DNA of 17,056 nucleotides from Marvinbryantia sp. (GCA_016297895.1 JAEDFS010000041.1:1-17056), one strand, 5' to 3'. Shown: positions 7,463 through 13,399, counted from the stretch's first letter. Numbers and translations are program-made. Notes: generated from the letters alone by a model not told the origin.

Positions 7463-7637
7463 CTGTTATAGACTTTTGGGCCTGTCTGGGTTAGGATAAA
7501 CACTGGAAAAATTCAGAAAATAATTGTATTTGAGATGATTTGATGATAAATTAAAGGAAAAAGGACAGATTGCTGATGCTCAGAAAATATGAGAACAAAC
7601 AGGAGTAGCAATCGTCAGAAGAATAAGGGGGATGATC

Positions 7638-10274
7638 ATGTTGCGAAAAAGAGATCGTAAACGGTTCCTGGCAGTATTTTGCGCAGCGGCATTGACACTG
7701 ACGCAGCCTATGGGAGCCTGGGCGGAGGAAATACAGCAGATAGAAACAGAGATGATTGCAGAAACAGCTGCTGCGGCAACAGAGTCAGTACAGTTAGAGA
7801 GCAGTGCGGAAGAAACAAAGGCACCACAGGCTGAAAGTACCGCAGTGGAAACAGAGGCTGTGCAGGCCGATAGCAGTGCGGCAGAGACAGCTGCAGCGGA
7901 AACAGAGGAAGCGCAGACAGAGAGCAGCACAGCGGAAACAGAGGCAGCACAGACAGAGAGCAGCACAGCGGAAACAGAGGCAGTGCAGACGGAGAGCAGC
8001 ACAGCGGAAACAGAGGCAGCGCAGACGGAGAGCAGCGAAGCAGAAACAGAGGAAGCGCAGACAGAGAGCAGCACAGCGGAAACAGAGGCAGCACAGACGG
8101 AGAACACGGAGTCAGAAACGGAAGCATCAGAATCTGAGACCGATGCTTCGGAAGCTGCGATCACAGTTCCGGAGACGGAACCTGTTGCTGACGCTGAACT
8201 TACATCCGTGATGGAGGAAGAAACAGCGGCAGAAATGCAGGAGGTGAAGGGTGAACCGGAGACAGAGTCAGAAAGTAAGACTGTCAAAGACTTTGAAATC
8301 CATACAGATGGAGTGGAAGGAACCGATTATACATATACGGATCATATCCTTACGATCATGACAGCAGTCCCGATTCTGATCACCATGGGCGGAGAAAAAG
8401 CTACTATGGATCGTATTGTCGTAAATGCGGTAGAAGCAGCAGTTGTGACGCTGAAAAATGTGTTTATTAATCTTCAGCCTCAGGAACAGGATGCCGGAGG
8501 TGACGCCAAAGCGCAGGAACAGACAGGCAGTGCGGTCACTGTGAAGGGCACAGGCGGTTTGAAGCTTACCCTGGAAGGAAAGAATACGCTTGTGGCAGCA
8601 AAACAGTTCGGTTCGGCCATCTTAAAAACGGCGGAAAGCGGAGCACTGAGCATTGACGGAAACGGAAGTCTGGAAGCTGTGGCATCCGGTACAGGAGCCG
8701 GAATCGGCGGAGGTATCGGTGACGAAATATCCGATATTGATATCAACGGTGGTACACTTACGGTATATTCCAATATGGGAGCAGGCATCGGCGGCGGTAC
8801 CTATGGCAGCGCATCCGATATTCATATCAACGGCGGTACTCTGAATATTCAGTCAAACAGCGGAGCGGGCATCGGCGGCGGTGTGTATGGATCCGCATCG
8901 GGAATCAAAGTTAACGGCGGCAAAGTGAACACGAAGACAGAACTGGGAGCCGGAATCGGCGGCGGCACCTATGGGGATGCGAAAGACATTTCAGTCAATG
9001 GAGGTACTGTGAATGTAAATGCAGAGCGGGGAGCCGGTATTGGAAGCGGCGTGAACGGTACGGCTTCCGATATAAAGATCAATGATGGAAAAGTAACAGC
9101 GGTAAGCAACAGCGGACTTGCCAGTGGAGCCGGCATCGGCAGTGGAGAGGGAGGAAAGGTTACCGATATTAAAATCAATGGAGGTACCGTGATTACTTCT
9201 CAGATACAGGGAGCCGGAGTCGGAAGCGGCATCGGCGGAAGTGCAGAGAAGATTACGATAAACGGTGGGAAGATAGAAGCTTCCTCTGCATTGGGAGCCG
9301 GAATCGGCGGAGGATTTTACGGAAAAGTATCGGGTATTACCATTCATGATGGAGAAATCGATGCTTCCAGCCTGACAGCGACCGGGATTGGAGCAGGTAC
9401 TTATGGAACGACGGATCGTATCACCATTAACGGAGGAACGATAAAGGCCCAGTCAAAGATCGGAGCGGCAGCAGGGATCGGAGGTTCTTTTGTACTTTCC
9501 TGCGGTGACATTACGATCAATGGCGGTGATATCACAGCTCTGGGCGGCCAGTGGGGAGCCGGAATCGGCGGAGGAAGCGAAGGAAAAGAAAATAACATTG
9601 TGATCAATGGCGGTAAGGTCTACGCCAAAGGTGGAAAATGGGGAGCCGGAATCGGTGGAAACATTGGTGGAAGCAGTAATGTAACCATTTATGGAGGAGA
9701 GGTTTATGCCGAAGGCGGTGAAGAAGCCTGCGGAATCGGGCAGGCATTTGACGGAGATCCCATGAAGACGGTTGTTTACGGCGGAAAGGTAACCGTAAAA
9801 GATGGAGAGAATGCACCTGCAAGTGAGATAGAGAATAAACTGGATACCGGTGTAACGGTTCCGGGGGATGAAGAAGAGAATCTGGAGTTCGAAGTAAAAG
9901 ATCAGACTGAAAAGGAGACGGAGACAGAAAAGACAACAGAGACGGAAAAAGCAACAGAGACAGAAACAGAGACGGAAAAAGCAACAGAGACAGAAACAGA
10001 GACGGAAAAGGCAACAGAGACAGAAACAGAGACGGAAACAGAAACGGAAACAGAAACGGAAAAGGCAACAGAGACAGAGACGGAAAAGACATCTTCTGCA
10101 GAACAGAAAAAGCCGGAGACGGAGAATACGACAGATCCGGGGGCGGCAGGCGGTGCAGTGGCTACCGGAGATCCTCACCATCCGGAGTTTTATCTGGGAC
10201 TGAGTCTTGCGGCATTGAGTCTTGCGGCAGGTATGATTTCAGAGAAGAAAAAAAGAAAAAAGACAATCGGATGA
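7638..10274 (+). CDS. Large anchored surface protein: Thr/Glu repeats plus GAGIGGG/INGG solenoid (carbohydrate-binding-domain-like)
   Basis: This protein is 878 residues from ATG 7638. AAGGGGG (7625-7631) lies 6 nt upstream of that ATG, while ATG 7632 abuts it and is less likely. A signal peptide (basic MLRKRDRKRF, hydrophobic core, probable cleavage after AWA29) precedes an acidic Thr/Glu/Ala linker with six 12-residue repeats (87-158). Residues about 215-350 contain strand-rich segments such as LKLTLEGKNTLVA and ALSIDGNGSLEAVASG. These resemble the Cthe_2159-type carbohydrate-binding beta-helix family. Thirteen coils of about 28 residues follow (353-731), each GAGIGGG-x-YG-xx-DI-x-INGGT, the pattern of a right-handed beta-solenoid. 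A TETEKATETE spacer and the C-terminal anchor complete it (VATGD, hydrophobic segment, KKKRKK tail). VATGD resembles a variant sorting signal, not a canonical LPxTG. Cell-surface display is inferred. It is the first gene ahead of the peptide cassette. Confidence 0.85.
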   Translation: MLRKRDRKRFLAVFCAAALTLTQPMGAWAEEIQQIETEMIAETAAAATESVQLESSAEETKAPQAESTAVETEAVQADSSAAETAAAETEEAQTESSTAETEAAQTESSTAETEAVQTESSTAETEAAQTESSEAETEEAQTESSTAETEAAQTENTESETEASESETDASEAAITVPETEPVADAELTSVMEEETAAEMQEVKGEPETESESKTVKDFEIHTDGVEGTDYTYTDHILTIMTAVPILITMGGEKATMDRIVVNAVEAAVVTLKNVFINLQPQEQDAGGDAKAQEQTGSAVTVKGTGGLKLTLEGKNTLVAAKQFGSAILKTAESGALSIDGNGSLEAVASGTGAGIGGGIGDEISDIDINGGTLTVYSNMGAGIGGGTYGSASDIHINGGTLNIQSNSGAGIGGGVYGSASGIKVNGGKVNTKTELGAGIGGGTYGDAKDISVNGGTVNVNAERGAGIGSGVNGTASDIKINDGKVTAVSNSGLASGAGIGSGEGGKVTDIKINGGTVITSQIQGAGVGSGIGGSAEKITINGGKIEASSALGAGIGGGFYGKVSGITIHDGEIDASSLTATGIGAGTYGTTDRITINGGTIKAQSKIGAAAGIGGSFVLSCGDITINGGDITALGGQWGAGIGGGSEGKENNIVINGGKVYAKGGKWGAGIGGNIGGSSNVTIYGGEVYAEGGEEACGIGQAFDGDPMKTVVYGGKVTVKDGENAPASEIENKLDTGVTVPGDEEENLEFEVKDQTEKETETEKTTETEKATETETETEKATETETETEKATETETETETETETETEKATETETEKTSSAEQKKPETENTTDPGAAGGAVATGDPHHPEFYLGLSLAALSLAAGMISEKKKRKKTIG
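7896..8111 (+). repeat. Six tandem 36-nt units encoding TAETEAAQTESS-type repeats
   Basis: Units begin at 7896, 7932, 7968, 8004, 8040 and 8076, with a few substitutions among them. They encode an acidic, probably disordered stalk after the signal peptide. The near-identical DNA makes copy-number change by recombination or slippage likely. Confidence 0.85.
8694..9830 (+). repeat. Thirteen degenerate 84-nt units encoding solenoid coils
   Basis: The typical unit encodes a 28-residue coil beginning GAGIGGG and containing INGG[TK][VLI]. Coils 1-4 are the most regular. Coils 5 and 10 have small insertions, and coils 12-13 diverge (YGGEVYAEGG, VYGGKVTVKDG). Protein identity exceeds DNA identity, so this is an old repeat held by structure, unlike the flanking Thr/Glu repeats. 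Confidence 0.8.
9914..10090 (+). repeat. Low-complexity gagacagaaacagagacgg repeats (Thr/Glu spacer)
   Basis: Tandem six-base Thr-Glu codon pairs are interrupted by Lys-Ala-Thr in a repeating 30-nt arrangement (TETEKATETE). They encode the stretch between solenoid and anchor, probably a wall-spanning spacer. Long open frames on the opposite strand here are artefacts of the repeat. Confidence 0.8.
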
Positions 10275-10354
10275 TGTAACATTTTGGAAAATGACGTGTA
10301 TATAAAGACAAAGAGATATAACTTACATAAAAAACAGGAAAGGTGGTATACAAA

Positions 10355-10663
10355 ATGACAGAGGCGCAGAAAGCATTACAGGAGGCATTAACAAATCCTG
10401 AATTTGTTCAGGCACTGGCGGATGCAGATTCCGCAGAGGAGGGACTGAAGCTCCTGAATGAAAAAGGACTGGAGCTGCCGCTGGACGAGGTTGAAAAACT
10501 GATGGATGAGTTGAATTCTCTGGATGAAGAGGCGATAGAAGCAGTAGCCGGCGGTACTTCAGGAGATACAACAACATACAATCTTACGTATCAGCAGACC
10601 AATATTCTGGTAGTCAATAATATCTATAACTTCAATGTAAGCTTTAACTACAATAAGAAATAA
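10355..10663 (+). CDS. Nif11-like leader double-glycine precursor peptide 1
   Basis: This 102-residue precursor has a helical, acidic Nif11-like leader (1-67; ALTNPEFVQALADADSAEEG, then LLNEKGLEL) ending in VEAVAGG, the cleavage site for C39 peptidases. The predicted core (68-102) is 35 residues, with no Cys and 8 Asn, and contains TTTYNLTYQQTNILVVNN and alternating N-F-N-V and N-Y-N patterns. ATG 10355 is preferred because AGGTGG (10341-10346) lies 8 nt upstream. An in-frame GTG at 10343 lies inside that ribosome site. It is first in the peptide cassette, 80 nt after the surface protein gene. Its core is the least similar to the others. Function after export is unknown: bacteriocin, signal, or structural peptide. 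Confidence 0.88.
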   Translation: MTEAQKALQEALTNPEFVQALADADSAEEGLKLLNEKGLELPLDEVEKLMDELNSLDEEAIEAVAGGTSGDTTTYNLTYQQTNILVVNNIYNFNVSFNYNKK

Positions 10664-10678
10664 AAAGGAGGAATAGCC

Positions 10679-10771
10679 TTGGAAGAGAACCGGAATGAAA
10701 AGACCAATGAGGAACTGACCGATGAGCAGGTGGAGCAGGTCGCCGGCGGAATGAACTTCCTTGTCTCTTAG
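10679..10771 (+). CDS. Very short double-glycine peptide gene with TTG start; six-residue core MNFLVS
   Basis: There are thirty codons, starting at TTG 10679 and ending at TAG 10769-10771. The product begins MEENRNEKTNEELTDEQVEQ and continues VAGG then MNFLVS. A near-perfect AAGGAGG (10665-10671) is spaced 7 nt from the TTG, which decides the start. NEELTDEQVEQVAGG matches the end of the Nif11-like leaders next door (for example LSDDQMEAVAGG), so the gene is either a shortened paralogue or a dedicated mini-leader. Cleavage after GG would release a six-residue hydrophobic peptide, small enough to be a signalling pheromone. It sits 15 nt after peptide 1 and is probably co-transcribed. It is easily missed because of the rare start codon and size. 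Confidence 0.75.
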   Translation: MEENRNEKTNEELTDEQVEQVAGGMNFLVS

Positions 10772-10858
10772 TAAATGCGGAAGAGGATATTTCTCATATA
10801 AAGGATATAAAAGTAAGCTATTAATTTAAAATTTAAATATAAAAGGAGGAAATGTATC

Positions 10859-11194
10859 ATGGCAAAAACAAGAGAGGAATTTGTAGAATTATTAAAGGAT
10901 GAGGCATTTGTAGATGCACTGGTGGCTGCAAAGACGTCAGAAGAAGGAGCAGCACTGCTGAAGGAAAAGGGATTTGATATGACACCGGCAGATTATGAGA
11001 AACTGATGGATGGTGTGGACGCAATCGCCGACGCAGATGTAGAGGCAGTGGCAGGCGGCACGGCAAATATCAAAAATACCAATGTAAATGTGGGCGGTAT
11101 ACAGTCAAACAAATCAATCAACCTCACAACTGTGAAAATTGTTGACAATTCCGTCAATCTGGATATTTGGGCCGAATTTACAAATATCAACTAG
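10859..11194 (+). CDS. Nif11-like leader double-glycine precursor peptide 2
   Basis: This precursor is 111 residues, with ribosome site AAAGGAGG about 7 nt before ATG 10859. The leader (1-67) reads EEFVELLKDEAFVDALVAAK, then TSEEGAALLKEKGFDMTPADY, and ends VEAVAGG. The core (68-111, 44 residues) contains NTNVNVGGIQSNKSINLTT and IVDNSVNLDIWAEF. It has no Cys and an alternating polar/aliphatic pattern that predicts beta strands. The upstream 87-nt gap is AT-rich and may hold a promoter, but no clear -35/-10 pair was found. It shares the N-x-N-[IV]-x-G-x-Q-x-N core motif with peptides 3 to 5. Confidence 0.9.
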   Translation: MAKTREEFVELLKDEAFVDALVAAKTSEEGAALLKEKGFDMTPADYEKLMDGVDAIADADVEAVAGGTANIKNTNVNVGGIQSNKSINLTTVKIVDNSVNLDIWAEFTNIN

Positions 11195-11207
11195 AAGGAA
11201 CAGATTT

Positions 11208-11217
11208 TTGTTAAAAT
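11208..11217 (+). promoter_or_regulatory. Possible extended -10 element before precursor peptide 3
   Basis: TTG-T-TAAAAT lies in a TTTTTGTTAAAATAAT context that is very like the GTTTTTGTTATAATAA of the exporter promoter at 12822. No good -35 is visible at the expected spacing, and it may simply be AT-rich leader sequence ahead of the AAAGGAAAG ribosome site. Confidence 0.25.
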
Positions 11218-11239
11218 AATCAGAAAGGAAAGAAATAAT

Positions 11240-11599
11240 ATGGCAGATGTAAAGGAAGTGTTTCTGGAAGCTATTAAGGATGAGGCATTTCTGAAAGCTC
11301 TGGTGACAGCAAAGACACCGGAAGACGGATGTGCACTGCTCCTGGAAAAAGGACTGAAAATGGAGCCCGAGAATTTTAAAAAGATGATCAGCTGCATCGA
11401 TGATTCCCTTCCCGATGATCAGGTGGAAGCAGTGGCAGGAGGACTGGGAAATATTACCAACGAAAATTTGAATATCGTCGGAGTGCAGGGGAATTTTTCG
11501 TACAATGACACCTACTATAAACTGGTGGATAATTCCACCTGGATCTGCGGCACCCTGATTGTTGCAGATGTCGACGGTTCAAAAGGGTTTATCTTATAG
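11240..11599 (+). CDS. Nif11-like leader double-glycine precursor peptide 3
   Basis: This precursor is 119 residues. The leader (1-68) includes FLEAIKDEAFLKALVTAK, TPEDGCALLLEKGLKMEPEN and SLPDDQVEAVAGG. The core is 51 residues, the longest in the set. It contains LGNITNENLNIVGVQGNFSY, NDTYYKLVDNSTWICGTLIV and a C-terminal DVDGSKGFIL, and it has a single Cys, the only one in any core here. The leader is nearly identical to that of peptide 4 (AKTPEDGCALLLEKGLK shared exactly), so the two arose by a recent tandem duplication. The ribosome site AAAGGAAAG precedes ATG 11240. It is probably part of the same transcript as its neighbours. Confidence 0.9.
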   Translation: MADVKEVFLEAIKDEAFLKALVTAKTPEDGCALLLEKGLKMEPENFKKMISCIDDSLPDDQVEAVAGGLGNITNENLNIVGVQGNFSYNDTYYKLVDNSTWICGTLIVADVDGSKGFIL

Positions 11600-11639
11600 G
11601 AACACAGCAATAGAAAAGAAACAGAAGGAGAGAACAATC

Positions 11640-11993
11640 ATGGCAGATGCAAGAGAATTATTTTTTGAACTGATTAAAGAAGAGGATTTCCTGAAAGCGC
11701 TGTTATCAGCAAAGACACCGGAGGACGGATGTGCACTGCTTCTGGAGAAAGGCCTGAAGATAGAGCCGGAAAACTTTACCAGACTGATGAACTGTATTGA
11801 GGATGCACTGTCCGATGAAGCTGTGGAGGCCGTAGCAGGTGGATTAGGAAATATCACAAATGAGAATGTGAATATTGGCGGAGCACAGTTAAACAGATCA
11901 TACAACGATGCCTGGTATAAGGAGATAGATAATTCCTTCAATGTCTGGGGTACCCTGGAAATTGTGAATGGAAATAACAAAGATATGAAATAG
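11640..11993 (+). CDS. Nif11-like leader double-glycine precursor peptide 4
   Basis: This precursor is 117 residues from ATG 11640, chosen because AAGGAG (11625-11630) lies 9 nt upstream. An in-frame ATG at 11559 lies inside the previous gene. The leader (1-68) is the close sister of peptide 3. The core (69-117, 49 residues) reads LGNITNENVNIGGAQLNRSY, then NDAWYKEIDNSFNVWGTLEI and a polar tail, with no Cys. Relative to peptide 3 the core has changed more than the leader, the usual pattern when leaders are held by the exporter and cores diversify. Confidence 0.9.
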   Translation: MADARELFFELIKEEDFLKALLSAKTPEDGCALLLEKGLKIEPENFTRLMNCIEDALSDEAVEAVAGGLGNITNENVNIGGAQLNRSYNDAWYKEIDNSFNVWGTLEIVNGNNKDMK

Positions 11994-12007
11994 AAACGTT
12001 AGGAACC

Positions 12008-12040
12008 CGAACCCGGAATTTCTGATTTTGTCCGGTTTCG
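12008..12040 (+). promoter_or_regulatory. Imperfect hairpin in the leader of precursor peptide 5
   Basis: CGAACCCGGA (12008-12017) can pair with TCCGGTTTCG (12031-12040), a 10-bp stem with one mismatch around a 13-nt loop. It lies 18 nt before the start of peptide 5. Part of it (12020-12037) recurs at 12730-12747. It could be a processing or attenuation element and lacks a terminator U-tract. Confidence 0.3.
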
Positions 12041-12058
12041 CAGAAAGGAAGGTGTAAG

Positions 12059-12391
12059 ATGGAAGAAGGAAAAGCAAAACTGCTGGAACTGCTGCAGGAG
12101 GAAGCCTTTGTTGACCGGCTGGCAGCAGCGAAGACCCCGGAAGAAGGATGTATGATCCTGTTGGAAAAGGGATTAAAGGTGACACCGGAAGATTTTGAGA
12201 AGATCGTGGCAGGATTGGATGAGGAACTTTCGGATGATCAGATGGAAGCGGTGGCAGGCGGATTCAGCGACACCAACAATCAGTTCATCAACATTGGAGG
12301 AACACAGTATAATTATAATTTTAATTATACAACTACAACCATTGTGAATAATGTGGTGAATAATAATATTGTCATTAACGTGACCGCTTAA
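12059..12391 (+). CDS. Nif11-like leader double-glycine precursor peptide 5
   Basis: This precursor is 110 residues. The leader (1-68) includes KLLELLQEEAFVDRLAAAK, TPEEGCMILLEKGLKVTPED and LSDDQMEAVAGG. The core (69-110, 42 residues) holds 12 Asn. It contains FINIGGTQYNYNFNYTTTT and IVNNVVNNNIVINVTA, with strict alternation of Asn or Thr with Tyr, Phe, Ile or Val. That pattern suggests one or two long beta strands, a fibril-forming peptide, or a channel-like helix of the polytheonamide kind if residues were epimerised. The ribosome site AAGGAAGG sits close to ATG 12059. A hairpin/promoter element follows the gene at 12430. Confidence 0.9.
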   Translation: MEEGKAKLLELLQEEAFVDRLAAAKTPEEGCMILLEKGLKVTPEDFEKIVAGLDEELSDDQMEAVAGGFSDTNNQFINIGGTQYNYNFNYTTTTIVNNVVNNNIVINVTA

Positions 12392-12429
12392 GTAATCAGA
12401 AGAATTATGAATGTTCAGTGAAACAAGAG

Positions 12430-12477
12430 GCAGAGTTTTGCAAAACTGTTGATGCAAAACTCTGGCTTTGCTATCAT
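12430..12477 (+). promoter_or_regulatory. Promoter/hairpin element, copy 1 (before peptide 6)
   Basis: A perfect 11-bp inverted repeat CAGAGTTTTGC (12431-12441) / GCAAAACTCTG (12454-12464) has a 12-nt loop. The promoter TTGATG (12449-12454), 17 nt, TATCAT (12472-12477) with TGC before the -10 overlaps it: the -35 ends on the right arm. The arrangement can act as an operator over a promoter, as a terminator for the upstream peptides, or both. A second copy lies at 12786-12834. Confidence 0.7.
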
Positions 12478-12513
12478 GAGAAAAAGCATGGACCGTAACA
12501 GGAGAAAATCATT

Positions 12514-12735
12514 ATGGCGAAGAAAAGAAAACAATTTATGGGACTTTTTAAAGGGGAAGCTCCTGAAACTGCACCGGTTGATGCAAAAGCAGCAGAGGAG
12601 GAACCGGGACTTCTCCGGGAAAAAGTGAGGAAGACGAGTTCATGGAAGGTAGAAGAATTGCCGGACGATGAAGATGTGCTTTCAGACGAAGATGTGAAAG
12701 TAGTAGCAGGCGGTTTTTTGTTTTTTTTCTTCTAA
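12514..12735 (+). CDS. Diverged double-glycine precursor peptide 6; six-residue hydrophobic core FLFFFF
   Basis: This precursor is 73 residues, with AGGAG (12500-12504) spaced 9 nt from ATG 12514. The leader aligns along its length with the Nif11-like leaders (KQFMGLFKGEAPETAPVDAK against EEFVELLKDEAFVDALVAAK), then LREK and LSDEDVKVVAGG. It has lost hydrophobic positions and gained prolines. The predicted core is only FLFFFF, encoded by a T6-G-T8 tract, so it would be extremely hydrophobic. Alternatives are a decayed precursor truncated by the homopolymer, or a length-variable gene (see the finding on slippage). It has its own promoter at 12449-12477 and lies directly before the exporter operon. 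Confidence 0.75.
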   Translation: MAKKRKQFMGLFKGEAPETAPVDAKAAEEEPGLLREKVRKTSSWKVEELPDDEDVLSDEDVKVVAGGFLFFFF

Positions 12736-12785
12736 TTTTGTCCGGTTCCTATAGAAGGAAAAGTAACAAAGTAATGAAAATAGAT

Positions 12786-12834
12786 GCAGAGTTTTGCGAA
12801 AATGGTTGAGGCAAAACTCTGTTTTTGTTATAAT
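12786..12834 (+). promoter_or_regulatory. Promoter/hairpin element, copy 2 (exporter operon promoter)
   Basis: The same 11-bp inverted repeat, CAGAGTTTTGC (12787-12797) / GCAAAACTCTG (12811-12821), is followed by TTTTTG. The promoter is TTGAGG (12806-12811), 17 nt, then a perfect TATAAT (12829-12834) with the extended TGT. Transcription would start near 12841, 30 nt before the adaptor gene. The hairpin plus T-run also resembles an intrinsic terminator for peptide 6, so termination and re-initiation may be combined here. Confidence 0.78.
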
Positions 12835-12870
12835 AAAGCAATAGTATGGACTAAAACAGGAGGCAAGGAA

Positions 12871-13380
12871 ATGGAAAACAATCAGATTTTTCGTAAAGAA
12901 AGCCTGAAACAGATGGAATCGCCGGAAAAGATGGATGATTATATCCATGTGACTTCTCCGGGAATCTGGATGGTGCTTGGGGCGCTGGTCGTCCTGGCAG
13001 CAGCTTTTTTTGTCTGGAGTATTGTGGGAGAACTTCCTGAGACTCTGGCAGCGAGAGGGGCTGTGGTAAGTGAAAAGACCGTGAAATGTTATGTGGCAGC
13101 AGAACAGATGGATCGTGATCTGGAAGGATGCCGTGTGACATTGACACTTCCGGATGGAACCACATCAGAAGGGACGGTAACCGATGTCAGCGAGATTCCC
13201 TACTCGGCAGAGGAAATATCCGGGATCCTTGAGAATGACTGGATGGTAGCCAATATCATTCCCGGTAGCTATGCATACGAGGTGGTTGTGGATGCAGAGC
13301 AGCCGCTGCGGACAGGGGTGCTTGCCAGTGCAACGATTGTTACGGAACTGGTGAAGCCGATCCAGTACATATTCGGCTAG
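12871..13380 (+). CDS. Short HlyD-like NHLM-type secretion adaptor protein
   Basis: This 169-residue protein has a short cytoplasmic N-terminus, one membrane helix (about 31-53; WMVLGALVVLAAAFFVWSIV) and an extracytoplasmic beta-rich part. VGELPETLAARGAVVSEK matches the strand just after the helix in NHLM-family secretion (HlyD/membrane-fusion) proteins, and the C-terminal PLRTGVLASATIVTELVKPI matches their closing barrel segment. It is shorter than the roughly 250 or more residues I recall for these proteins and has no coiled-coil hairpin, as if the lipoyl/hairpin section had been removed. ATG 12871 follows AGGAGG (12858-12863) by 7 nt and lies after the TATAAT. The in-frame ATG at 12784 is upstream of the promoter. 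It begins the exporter operon, with 19 nt to the next gene. Confidence 0.82.
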   Translation: MENNQIFRKESLKQMESPEKMDDYIHVTSPGIWMVLGALVVLAAAFFVWSIVGELPETLAARGAVVSEKTVKCYVAAEQMDRDLEGCRVTLTLPDGTTSEGTVTDVSEIPYSAEEISGILENDWMVANIIPGSYAYEVVVDAEQPLRTGVLASATIVTELVKPIQYIFG

Positions 13381-13399
13381 CGGAGAGGAGCGGATAGTT

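Larger units (their letters stand above)
7349..7637. other. Divergent intergenic region between kinase and surface protein genes
   Basis: This gene-free stretch of 289 nt holds the kinase promoter (-), a pair of LytTR-type direct repeats (7430-7462), and weak candidate promoters for the + strand. One + candidate is TG-T-TATAGA (7464-7472). Another is a GATAAA -10 at 7495-7500, whose -35 position would fall about 10 nt after the second repeat. A third is TTGTAT-17-TAAATT (7526-7554). None has a good -35, which would fit an activator-dependent promoter. No convincing small gene was found. Confidence 0.5.

Noticed and set aside
7576..7608. Short frame of ten codons (MLRKYENKQE) before the surface protein gene
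   Set aside because: No double-glycine motif and a poor ribosome site. Its likeness to the surface protein's first residues is only three or four positions.
7896..8111. Direct repeats considered as a CRISPR array
   Set aside because: Units are contiguous without unique spacers, are in frame, and encode the Thr/Glu stalk.
7580..8287. Long open frame on the - strand (Ser/Val/Ala-rich, about 235 residues) opposite the surface protein
   Set aside because: It is the mirror of the Thr/Glu repeats, with periodic composition matching the 36-nt unit, no ribosome site and no domain. The + strand frame has a signal peptide and anchor.
9453..10181. Overlapping - strand frames rich in Cys/Leu/Phe or Leu/Pro/Ser opposite the 3' part of the surface protein
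   Set aside because: They arise from the low-complexity TETE repeat and the solenoid repeat read backwards; no start signals or recognisable motifs.
10820..10850. AT-rich palindromic stretch (ATTTAAAATTTAAAT) before precursor peptide 2 considered as an operator or origin element
   Set aside because: Low complexity, with no repeated copies elsewhere in the window and no defined promoter pair around it; likely an unstructured AT-rich leader.
12784..12870. Upstream extension of the adaptor gene to an in-frame ATG at 12784
   Set aside because: It would start upstream of the perfect TATAAT at 12829-12834 and lacks a ribosome site, whereas ATG 12871 has AGGAGG at 7 nt.
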